Source: Pseudomonadota bacterium (lineage in GTDB: Bacteria; Pseudomonadota; Alphaproteobacteria; Rhizobiales; Hyphomicrobiaceae). Taken from it: a stretch of DNA of 5,212 nt. Each line of letters begins with the position of its first letter. The first letter of the stretch is position 1. Shown here in pieces: positions 1 through 5,212 of the stretch. Below the pieces are notes generated by a model. It searched no databases and was not told the DNA's origin. It saw only the letters and a program-made list of their open reading frames with translations. Where the stretch lies: assembly GCA_021812845.1 (NCBI GenBank), contig JAKAML010000134.1:1-5212 (forward strand). The letters run 5' to 3'. A program made the position numbers and the translations under genes.

Positions 1-164
1 CGCGCCAACCCGGTTGGCGACACGCGGCGCCGATGCCACAGCGCGCGCAGCGGCACGCGCCGCCCCGCCAGCGGCACGCGCGCCAGGAGCGCGGCCTCAT
101 CGGGCCTGCGATACGAGTTCCAGAGACGCGTCAGGCGGTTTGGGGGGAGCAGGATCTCGCGCAT
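1..164 (-). CDS. Unrecognised protein, N-terminal 54 residues (runs off the left edge)
   Basis: An open reading frame on the minus strand starts with ATG at 164-162 and is still open at base 1, so only 54 codons are visible. It reads MREILLPPNRLTRLWNSYRR, then continues through an Arg- and Leu-rich stretch (RVPLAGRRVPLRALWHRRR). It is supported by a near-consensus ribosome binding site, AAGGAGGT, at 176-169, four bases before the ATG, and by G or C at most third codon positions, as in the neighbouring genes. A GTG directly before the ATG is a possible but less likely start. There is no signal peptide or membrane segment in the visible part. I do not recognise the family, and the fragment is too short to assign a function. 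It lies downstream of tRNA-Lys on the same strand, but a terminator separates them, so it probably has its own promoter. Confidence 0.6.
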   Translation of the reverse strand, partial: MREILLPPNRLTRLWNSYRRPDEAALLARVPLAGRRVPLRALWHRRRVSPTGLA

Positions 165-187
165 CACGACCTCCTTGCCAGACCACC

Positions 188-193
188 ATGATA
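188..193 (-). promoter_or_regulatory. Possible -10 box for the left-edge gene
   Basis: On the minus strand this reads TATCAT, five of six matches to TATAAT. It lies so that transcription would begin near 181 and give a short leader containing the AAGGAGGT site at 176-169. No good -35 hexamer is visible in the very GC-rich DNA upstream, so this is tentative. Confidence 0.35.
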
Positions 194-238
194 CTCCCGC
201 CGGGCCCGCCCCGGCACGGCCGTCCGGCACGATCCGCG

Positions 239-264
239 AAAAAAGGGCACCCCTGCGAGGGGCA
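239..264 (-). terminator. Rho-independent terminator after tRNA-Lys
   Basis: On the minus strand, a CCCCT-CGC-AGGGG hairpin (258-262 with 250-254, extended by two G-U pairs to 248 and 264) is followed, after three C residues, by six T residues at 244-239. The core stem is 5 bp, so the helix is short, but the U tract is clear. It should end the tRNA-Lys transcript and insulate the gene that starts at 164. Confidence 0.7.
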
Positions 265-265
265 G

Positions 266-295
266 CACGAAGCCCCGCACAGGCGGGGCCTCGTG
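266..295 (-). repeat. Strong hairpin between tRNA-Lys and its terminator
   Basis: This inverted repeat has 12 base pairs with one mismatch (271 opposite 290) and a 4-base loop at 279-282. Its core is GCCCCGC at 272-278 against GCGGGGC at 283-289. It begins 12 bases beyond the tRNA 3' end and has no U tract of its own, so it is either the first half of a tandem terminator or a 3'-trailer processing structure. Its arm at 272-276 can also pair with 259-263 in the following terminator, so the two hairpins are potentially mutually exclusive. Confidence 0.65.
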
Positions 296-306
296 GCGTG
301 TCCTGC

Positions 307-382
<76 letters not shown>

Positions 383-405
383 GCGCTCACCGTCGCGACA
401 CCACG

Positions 406-433
406 ATTCTAGCACGCCCGCCCGCCGCGACAA
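406..433 (-). promoter_or_regulatory. Sigma70-type promoter of tRNA-Lys
   Basis: On the minus strand, the -35 hexamer TTGTCG (433-428, four of six matches) is followed after 16 bases by TAGAAT (411-406, five of six matches). The -10 is preceded by TGC, making an extended -10 element. Transcription should begin near 399, giving a leader of about 17 bases before the tRNA 5' end at 382. The AT-rich -10 box stands out clearly in GC-rich DNA. Confidence 0.75.
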
Positions 434-454
434 CCCCGCACCGAGCGGCGCCGA

Positions 455-460
455 TACAAT
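455..460 (+). promoter_or_regulatory. Probable -10 box of mutS2 (leaderless start)
   Basis: TACAAT matches the -10 consensus at five of six positions and ends seven bases before the ATG at 468. Transcription would therefore start at or next to the A of that ATG, giving a leaderless mRNA. No recognisable -35 hexamer lies at the right distance (around 432-437), and that DNA is already used by the divergent tRNA promoter. No Shine-Dalgarno is visible before 468, which agrees with a leaderless start. Confidence 0.45.
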
Positions 461-467
461 GGCCAGC

Positions 468-2885
468 ATGGACCCGCACGCGCTCCGCACGCTCGAGTTC
501 GACAAGGTCCGCGCCCGGCTCGCGCGCCATACGTCGTTCTCCGCCGGCCGCGACCTCGCGCTCGCGCTCGAGCCATCGAGCGAGTACGCGCTCGTCGTCC
601 GCCGCCAGCGCGAGACCGCCGAGGCGCGCCGCCTCCTCCGCATGAAGCCGCGCACCGGACTCGCCGGCGCCCACGACGTCCGCCCCCTCGCCTCGAAGGC
701 GGAGCGCGGCGGCCTGCTCGACCCGCCAGACCTCCTGCAGGTCGCCGAGACCCTCGCCTGCGCGCGCGACCTCAAGACCGCGATCGTCCGCCTCGACGAG
801 CCGCTGCCCCTGCTCGCCGACGCCGTCGGCGTCATGGAGCCGATGCCGCGCCTGATCGACGACATCAACCGCTGCATCAACCAGCGCGCCGAGGTCACCG
901 ACCAGGCGAGCCCCGCCCTCGGCACGCTCCGCCGCGAGGTGCGCGCGCTGCACGACCGCCTCTACCAGCGCATCGAGGACATCCTCGGCGCGGCGATCGG
1001 CAAGGGCATCGCCCAGGAGCCGATCATCACCCTGCGCGACGGCCGCTACGTCATCCCCGTCAAGGCCGACATGCGCGGCCAGCTCAAGGGCATCGTCCAC
1101 GACGTGTCGTCGAGCGGCGCCACCGTCTGGCTCGAGCCGCTCGCCGTCGTCGAGCTGGCCAACCGCTGGCGCGAGGCGCAGCTCGAAGAGGAGCGCGAGG
1201 TCGAGCGCGTGCTCCGCCGCCTCAGCGGCGCGGTCGGCGCCGCCGCCGATGCCATCGCGGTCGATGTCGATGTCCTGGCGTGGCTCGACCTGACGCTCGC
1301 GAAGGTGCGCTTCGGCGACGAGATCGGCGCCCCCGAGCTGCCGTACGACGGCGACGAGCAGCCGTGGCTCGTGCGCGCGCCCGCGCAGTTCCACCTGCTG
1401 CTCGCCCGCCACCCGCTGCTCCGCCCGCCGGTCGTGCCGACGACGATCACCGTCGGCGGCCGCGACCGTGTGCTGCTGATCACCGGCCCCAACACCGGCG
1501 GCAAGACCGTCGCGCTGAAGACCGCCGGCCTGCTCGCGCTGATGGCGCAGGCCGGCCTCCCCGTCCCCGCCGACGCCGGCTCGCGCATCCCCGTGTTCGA
1601 CGGCGTCTTCGCCGACATCGGCGACGAGCAGAGCATCGAGCAGTCGCTCTCGACCTTCAGCAGCCACATCACGAACATCATCCGCATCGTCGCCGCGGCC
1701 GATGACCGCAGTCTCGTCCTGCTCGACGAGCTGGCCGCCGGCACGGACCCCACCGAGGGCGCCGCGCTCGCCCGCGCGATCCTCATGGAGCTGCTCGATG
1801 CCGGCGCACTCGTCGTCGCCACGACGCACCACGGCGAGCTGAAGGCGTTCGCGCACGCGACGCCCGGCGTCACCAACGCCTCCGTCGAGTTCAACCTGGA
1901 GACGCTGACGCCGACCTACCACCTCTCGATCGGCCTGCCCGGGCGCAGCAACGCGCTCGAGATCGCCGGCCGGCTCGGCATGCCGCGCACGATCATCGAC
2001 GCGGCGCGCGCCTCCATCGCGCCCGAGCAGCGCCAGGTCGAAGAGCTGCTCTCCGACATCCACCGCGAGCGCGAGAGCGCCGCCGGCTCCCGCCGCGCGG
2101 AGGAGACCGCGCGCCGCGAGGCCGAGGAGATCCGCCGCGGCCTCGAAGAGAAGCTCGACGCGATCGACGATGAGCGCGCGAAGCTGCTCGCCGCCGCCCG
2201 CGACGAGGTCGCGCACGACGTCGAGCGCGCCCGCCGCCTCCTCGCCGAGGCCGAGCAGCAGATCGCGCGCCAGAAGCTCGAAGCCGCCGCCGCGAAGCTG
2301 CGCGAGGCGCACGAGCACGCCGCGCGCCTCGCCGAGCGTGCGGAGCGCCCGACGACCCGCCGCCGCCCCGAACCGCGCGCGCCCCGCCTGCCCGCCGGCC
2401 CGCCGCCGTCGTCGATCCAGGAGGGCGACCTCGTCTGGCTGCGCGGCATGGACCGCTTCGGCGAGGCGCTCTCCGGGCCCGACGCGAAGGGTGAGGTCGA
2501 GCTGCGCATGGGCGCGCTCCACACCCGCATCAAGCTCTCCCAGGTCGAGCGCGTGCAGCGCCCCGCCGCGTCGCGCGCGACCCAGACGGGCCGTATAGCC
2601 GGCGCCGTCACGGCGGACCTCGCGCCGCCGCCGCGCGACGTGGGCGACGAGATCGACGTGCGCGGCCAGACCGTCGACGAGGCGGTGCCGCGCGTCGAGC
2701 AGTACATCGACGAGGCGTTCCGCGCGGGCCTCGGGTCCGCGCGCATCATCCACGGCAAGGGCACCGGCGCCCTGCGCCGCGAGGTGCGCGGCTTCCTGGC
2801 GAAGTACCCCCTGGTGAAATCCTACGAGGAAGCCCCCCGCGAGCAGGGCGGCGAAGGCGTCACCATCGCCCACCTGGCGGTGTGA
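468..2885 (+). CDS. mutS2: MutS2 family ATPase with KOW-like and Smr domains
   Basis: Complete 805-residue MutS2, close to the usual length of about 780-800. It lacks the mismatch-reading domain of MutS. The order is an N-terminal core/lever region (about 1-310); an ABC-type ATPase with Walker A GPNTGGKT (340-347), the STFSSH motif (395-400), Walker B LVLLDE (D420, E421) and the TTHH switch (H454, H455); a charged coiled coil (about 520-624); a Pro/Arg linker; a KOW-like barrel (about 650-697); and a C-terminal Smr domain with IDVRG (D730, R732) and HGKGTG (762-767). All catalytic motifs are intact. Family members are described as anti-recombination nucleases and, in Bacillus subtilis, as a factor acting on collided ribosomes; the sequence cannot decide between these roles. 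ATG 468 matches the family N-terminus (MDPHALRTLEF) and the -10 spacing. ATG 459 would add MAS but lies inside the -10 box. The gene diverges from tRNA-Lys and converges on sucC. Confidence 0.96.
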   Translation: MDPHALRTLEFDKVRARLARHTSFSAGRDLALALEPSSEYALVVRRQRETAEARRLLRMKPRTGLAGAHDVRPLASKAERGGLLDPPDLLQVAETLACARDLKTAIVRLDEPLPLLADAVGVMEPMPRLIDDINRCINQRAEVTDQASPALGTLRREVRALHDRLYQRIEDILGAAIGKGIAQEPIITLRDGRYVIPVKADMRGQLKGIVHDVSSSGATVWLEPLAVVELANRWREAQLEEEREVERVLRRLSGAVGAAADAIAVDVDVLAWLDLTLAKVRFGDEIGAPELPYDGDEQPWLVRAPAQFHLLLARHPLLRPPVVPTTITVGGRDRVLLITGPNTGGKTVALKTAGLLALMAQAGLPVPADAGSRIPVFDGVFADIGDEQSIEQSLSTFSSHITNIIRIVAAADDRSLVLLDELAAGTDPTEGAALARAILMELLDAGALVVATTHHGELKAFAHATPGVTNASVEFNLETLTPTYHLSIGLPGRSNALEIAGRLGMPRTIIDAARASIAPEQRQVEELLSDIHRERESAAGSRRAEETARREAEEIRRGLEEKLDAIDDERAKLLAAARDEVAHDVERARRLLAEAEQQIARQKLEAAAAKLREAHEHAARLAERAERPTTRRRPEPRAPRLPAGPPPSSIQEGDLVWLRGMDRFGEALSGPDAKGEVELRMGALHTRIKLSQVERVQRPAASRATQTGRIAGAVTADLAPPPRDVGDEIDVRGQTVDEAVPRVEQYIDEAFRAGLGSARIIHGKGTGALRREVRGFLAKYPLVKSYEEAPREQGGEGVTIAHLAV

Positions 2886-2887
2886 GC

Positions 2888-2906
2888 CGCTGTGCCTTGC
2901 ACAGCG
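2888..2906. terminator. Hairpin between convergent mutS2 and sucC
   Basis: CGCTGTGC-CTT-GCACAGCG is a perfect 8-bp stem with a 3-base loop, beginning three bases after the mutS2 stop. A second perfect palindrome, CCCGCCGGCGGG, follows at 2908-2919. Neither has a T run on either strand, so these are not canonical intrinsic terminators. Their place in the 88-bp gap between converging genes suggests a role in ending transcription or stabilising 3' ends. Confidence 0.45.
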
Positions 2907-2973
2907 ACCCGCCGGCGGGCCGCGCCGCGGACGGTGGAGGCGCCGGGCGATGCTCTCTCTGGAACGCCGGCGA

Positions 2974-4140
2974 TCACGCGGCGCGGGCGGCCGCGACGGC
3001 TTTCTTGGCGGCTTCGCCGAGGTCCTGCGCGCGGATCACCGGCAGGCCGCTCTCGTTGATCAGGCGCTCGCCCTCCTCGACGTTGGTGCCGGCGAGGCGC
3101 GCGACGACGGGGATCGCCTTCCGCATCTTGCGCTGCGCCTGAATGATGCCCTCGGCAATCACGTCGACGCGCGCCATGCCGCCGAAGATGTTGACGAGGA
3201 TCGCCTTCACGTCGGGGTCACGGGCGATGATCATCAGCGCGTCGACGACCTTGTCCACGTCGTTCGCGGTGGCGATGTCGAGGAAGTTGGCCGGCTCGCC
3301 GCCCGCGAGCTTGATGCTGTCCATGGTGGCCATCGCGAGGCCGGCGCCGTTGACCAGGCAGCCGATGTCGCCATCGAGCTTGATGAAGTTGCTGATGCCC
3401 TTCTCCTGCGCTTCGACCTCCGACGGGTCCTCTTCGTCCTTGTCGCGCAGGGCCTGGACCTCGGGATGCCGGAACAGGGCGTTGTCGTCGAAGTTCATCT
3501 TGGCGTCGAGCGCGAGCACGCGGCCGTCGTCGGTGACGACGAGCGGGTTGATCTCGGCGAGCGACGCGTCCCTGGCGATGAAGGCGTCGTAGAGTCCCGA
3601 CATGAGCCGCGTGGCCTGCTTCATCGCGTCGCCGGTGAGGCCGAGCGCGAAGCAGAGCTCGCGCGCGAGGTGCGGCTGGAAGCCGGTCACGGGGTCGATG
3701 CTGACGCGCTGGATCGCCTCCGGCGTCTTCGCGGCGACCTCCTCGATCTCCATGCCGCCGGCGGCGCTGGCCATCATGACGGGGCGGGCGATGGCGCCGT
3801 CGATGAGGACGGCGAGGTAGAGCTCGCGCGCGACCGCCATCTGCTCCTCGACGAGCACGGTCTTGACCTTCTGGCCGGCCGGGCCGGTCTGGTGCGTGAC
3901 GAGCTGCATGCCGAGGATCCGGGAAGCGGCCTGTTCCGCCTCTTCGGGCGAGTTGGCGAGTTTGACGCCGCCGCCCTTGCCGCGGCCGCCGGCGTGGATC
4001 TGGGCCTTGACGACGCACCTGCCGCCGAGCGACGCGGCGATCTCCTTCGCCCCGGCGGCCGTCGTGGCGGTGCGTCCCTGCGGCACGGGGACGCCGAACT
4101 CGGCGAGGATCTGCTTCGCCTGGTACTCGTGGACCTTCAT
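2974..4140 (-). CDS. sucC: Succinyl-CoA synthetase (succinate-CoA ligase), beta subunit
   Basis: Complete 388-residue SucC, the same length as E. coli SucC. With the alpha subunit SucD it interconverts succinyl-CoA and succinate with formation of ATP (or GTP) in the TCA cycle, in the cytoplasm. An N-terminal ATP-grasp domain (about 2-205) begins [10 protein letters not shown], with K45, the GGRGKGGG loop (51-58), E98/E99 and the metal ligands N198 (EINPL) and D212 (LDAKMNFDD). The C-terminal CoA-ligase domain has VNGAG (N264) and VNIFGG (316-321). ATG 4140 fits the family N-terminus and has GGAG eight bases upstream; a further 38 in-frame upstream residues look non-coding. Oddity: the expected LDVGGGA reads LDIATAN at 288-293. 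sucD is not downstream, because mutS2 converges there. No clear promoter is visible; a TATCAT on the minus strand at 4262-4257 is a weak candidate. Confidence 0.95.
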   Translation of the reverse strand: MKVHEYQAKQILAEFGVPVPQGRTATTAAGAKEIAASLGGRCVVKAQIHAGGRGKGGGVKLANSPEEAEQAASRILGMQLVTHQTGPAGQKVKTVLVEEQMAVARELYLAVLIDGAIARPVMMASAAGGMEIEEVAAKTPEAIQRVSIDPVTGFQPHLARELCFALGLTGDAMKQATRLMSGLYDAFIARDASLAEINPLVVTDDGRVLALDAKMNFDDNALFRHPEVQALRDKDEEDPSEVEAQEKGISNFIKLDGDIGCLVNGAGLAMATMDSIKLAGGEPANFLDIATANDVDKVVDALMIIARDPDVKAILVNIFGGMARVDVIAEGIIQAQRKMRKAIPVVARLAGTNVEEGERLINESGLPVIRAQDLGEAAKKAVAAARAA

Positions 4141-4222
4141 GCTTCGCGCTCCATTCCGGGCCGCCTGCGGGCCGCCGATAGCGTACAGACCGGCGGGCGT
4201 TGGCGCGACCGGCGCGGCCGGC

Positions 4223-4228
4223 AGGAGG
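4223..4228 (+). promoter_or_regulatory. Shine-Dalgarno-like AGGAGG pointing to an alternative start
   Basis: A perfect AGGAGG lies nine bases before an in-frame ATG at 4238, which would add ten residues (MKHLLNYDTG) to the repressor. It competes with the promoter at 4232-4261, whose transcript would begin after this site and exclude it. It can only act on a transcript begun further upstream, or it is a chance match. Confidence 0.35.
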
Positions 4229-4230
4229 CC

Positions 4231-4255
4231 GTTGACGATGAAACATCTGCTCAAC
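4231..4255. promoter_or_regulatory. Candidate operator for the ArsR/SmtB repressor
   Basis: GTTGA at 4231-4235 and TCAAC at 4251-4255 form an inverted repeat with centres 20 bp apart, about two helical turns. It covers the -35 hexamer and the spacer up to the -10. A smaller inverted repeat, GATG-AAA-CATC, lies inside at 4237-4247. Repressors of this family bind imperfect inverted repeats at such positions, but the match to known TGAA/TTCA-type half-sites is only partial. Confidence 0.3.
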
Positions 4256-4261
4256 TATGAT
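4232..4261 (+). promoter_or_regulatory. Sigma70-type promoter of the metal-resistance operon
   Basis: TTGACG (4232-4237, five of six matches) and TATGAT (4256-4261, five of six) are separated by 18 bp. The -10 ends six bases before the ATG at 4268, so transcription should begin at or within a base or two of that ATG and give a leaderless message. It lies in an AT-richer island, unlike the surrounding DNA. Confidence 0.7.
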
Positions 4262-4267
4262 ACTGGC

Positions 4268-4642
4268 ATGGCCATGACCGCGCGCGACCTCTGCGAAGTC
4301 CGCTACATCGACGCCGAACGCGTCGAGGCGGTCCTCTGCTCGCTGATCGACCGCGCCGCCGCCGAGGACGTCGCCAACGTCTTCCGCGTGCTCGCCGACC
4401 CGACCCGCGTCGCCATCATCCACGCGCTGTCCTTCGCCGAGCTCTGCAACTGCGACCTCGCGTCGGTCTTGCGCATCTCCGAGTCCGCCGTCTCGCACCA
4501 GATGCGCGAGCTGCGCCTGCTCAAGCTGGTCGCCGCCGAGAGGCGCGGGCGCATGGTGTACTATCGCCTCGCCGACACGCACATCCGGCACATCTTCGAG
4601 GACACGCTGCGGCACGTGCGCGAGGGCGCCGATGCGACCTGA
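4268..4642 (+). CDS. ArsR/SmtB-family metal-sensing transcriptional repressor
   Basis: A 124-residue winged-helix repressor of the SmtB/CadC/ZiaR type. The DPTR turn is at 44-47 and the recognition helix SESAVSHQMREL is at 71-82, followed by the wing around RRGRMVYYRL. Two candidate metal sites are visible. The alpha3N type has C60 and C62 in ELCNCDLA plus C9 in the N-terminal arm (DLCEV). The alpha5 type has D103, H105, H116 and E119, with exactly the spacing of the SmtB zinc ligands. By family knowledge the dimer blocks its promoter until Zn(II), Cd(II), Pb(II) or a similar ion binds. It overlaps the CDF efflux gene by 11 bp and so almost certainly regulates it. ATG 4268 is preferred because the promoter -10 ends six bases before it and its arm length matches CadC; ATG 4274 and ATG 4238 (with AGGAGG) are alternatives. 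Which metal it senses cannot be read from the sequence. Confidence 0.93.
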   Translation: MAMTARDLCEVRYIDAERVEAVLCSLIDRAAAEDVANVFRVLADPTRVAIIHALSFAELCNCDLASVLRISESAVSHQMRELRLLKLVAAERRGRMVYYRLADTHIRHIFEDTLRHVREGADAT

Positions 4643-5212
4643 CCGAACGGGCGGACGCCGCTACTCCGGGCGCCTCGCTGCCGCCCTGGCGGTGAACGCC
4701 GGCTACCTCGTCGTGGAGGCCACGGCCGGCTTCCTCACCGGCAGCCTCGTGCTGATCGCCGACGCCGGCCACATGCTCACTGACGTCGCTGGCCTCTCGC
4801 TCGCCCTCGGCGCTATCTGGCTCGCGCAGCGGCCCGCCAACCAGCGCAAGACCTACGGCTATTACCGCGCCGAGGTCCTGGCAGCCTTCGTCAACGCGCT
4901 CCTCCTCTTCGCCGTCTCCGCCTACATCCTCTACGAAGCCTACGGGCGGTTCCGCAACCCGCCCGGTGTGCCCAGTGTCCCCGTCCTTGCTGTGGCAAGC
5001 GTCGGGCTCGCCGTCAACCTGCTGGGCGCCGGCATCCTCGTCTCCGGCGCGACGCGGGACATGAACGTGCGCGCCGCCTTCCTCGACATGCTGGCCGACG
5101 CGCTCGGTTCCGTCGCCGCGATCGCGGCCGGGCTCGTCATCCTCACGAGCGGCTGGCGGTACGCCGACCCGCTGTTCGCCGCGGCCCTCGGCCTGTTCAT
5201 CCTCCCGCGCAC
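4632..5212 (+). CDS. Cation diffusion facilitator (CzcD/ZitB-like) metal efflux transporter, N-terminal 193 residues
   Basis: The frame is open from ATG 4632 to the right edge, so the C-terminal end is missing. CDF proteins are inner-membrane dimers that export Zn(II), Cd(II), Co(II) or similar ions in exchange for protons. Visible membrane segments are at about 13-33, 38-64, 79-104, 114-138 and 148-172, with a sixth starting near 178. TM2 carries DAGHMLTD, with H47 and D51 in the HxxxD position. TM5 carries LDMLADALGS, with D152 and D156 where zinc transporters usually have HxxxD. The TYGYYRAE motif (74-81) has Tyr where many relatives have His. No His-rich tail or loop is present; H47 is the only His seen. 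The start overlaps the repressor stop (ATGCGACCTGA), with GAGGG five bases before it, implying translational coupling. The operon context supports zinc/cadmium-type efflux, but the exact substrate is open. Confidence 0.92.
   Translation, partial: MRPDRTGGRRYSGRLAAALAVNAGYLVVEATAGFLTGSLVLIADAGHMLTDVAGLSLALGAIWLAQRPANQRKTYGYYRAEVLAAFVNALLLFAVSAYILYEAYGRFRNPPGVPSVPVLAVASVGLAVNLLGAGILVSGATRDMNVRAAFLDMLADALGSVAAIAAGLVILTSGWRYADPLFAAALGLFILPR

Noticed and set aside
211..231. Direct repeat CCGGCACG at 211-218 and 224-231
   Set aside because: Only two 8-base copies in very GC-rich DNA; no array, no associated genes, and likely chance.
387..2873. Minus-strand open frame of 828 codons, longer than mutS2
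   Set aside because: It is antisense to a complete MutS2 with every motif intact. The product is a repetitive Arg/Ala/Gly/Asp-rich shadow caused by GC-rich third codon positions.
4141..4254. N-terminal extension of sucC by 38 residues
   Set aside because: The family begins at MKVHEY (4140), which has its own GGAG; the extension lacks family similarity and overlaps the divergent promoter.
2950..4260. Plus-strand open frame of 436 codons across sucC
   Set aside because: It is antisense to an unmistakable SucC, of low complexity and without a recognisable domain.
4267..4276. Palindrome CATGGCCATG at the repressor start, as an operator
   Set aside because: It arises from two in-frame ATG codons around GCC and is not of the imperfect inverted-repeat type expected for this family.
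3218..4615. Minus-strand open frame of 465 codons spanning sucC and the repressor
   Set aside because: It runs through two genes in a wrong frame; the Arg/Gly-rich product is typical of GC-rich shadows.
4940..5212. Minus-strand open frame at the right edge
   Set aside because: It is antisense to the CDF transporter, whose membrane segments and metal motifs are clear.

Overview
This is a high-GC bacterial chromosome segment (roughly 70% G+C by eye) with strong GC bias at third codon positions. The bias produces very long antisense ORFs that are only shadows. Everything recognisable is core metabolism, translation or metal homeostasis. I see no phage, transposon, CRISPR or toxin-antitoxin content. 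The lineage cannot be fixed from the sequence. The combination of MutS2, a tRNA with encoded CCA, AGGAGG-type ribosome binding sites and apparently leaderless starts would suit a high-GC Chloroflexota- or Acidobacteriota-like organism, but that is a guess.

Layout, left to right. (1) At 1-164, minus strand, is the 5' end of an unrecognised gene with a near-perfect Shine-Dalgarno and a possible -10 box. (2) At 239-295, minus strand, two adjacent hairpins end in a six-T run. They follow a tRNA-Lys(CTT) gene at 307-382, which has a good sigma70-type promoter at 406-433. (3) At 468-2885, plus strand, is a complete mutS2, divergent from the tRNA. (4) At 2886-2973 is a short convergent gap with a perfect 8-bp hairpin. 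(5) At 2974-4140, minus strand, is a complete sucC (succinyl-CoA synthetase beta subunit), with no sucD beside it on the downstream side. (6) At 4141-4267 is a divergent intergenic region with a TTGACG-18-TATGAT promoter. (7) At 4268-4642, plus strand, is an ArsR/SmtB metal-sensing repressor. It overlaps by 11 bp a cation diffusion facilitator (CDF) gene at 4632-5212 that runs off the window.

How the genes work together. The ArsR/SmtB gene and the CDF transporter form a classic translationally coupled metal-resistance operon: metal binding should release the repressor and induce efflux of Zn(II), Cd(II) or a related ion. MutS2 and tRNA-Lys share a short divergent promoter region but need not be functionally linked. 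sucC is a TCA-cycle gene that sits back to back with the metal operon.

No new system is evident. The points most worth a second look are: an apparent replacement of the glycine-rich loop in SucC; the two intact candidate metal sites in the repressor; the DxxxD variant in TM5 of the CDF; the -10-to-ATG spacing that suggests leaderless mRNAs; and the attenuator-like hairpin cluster after the tRNA.
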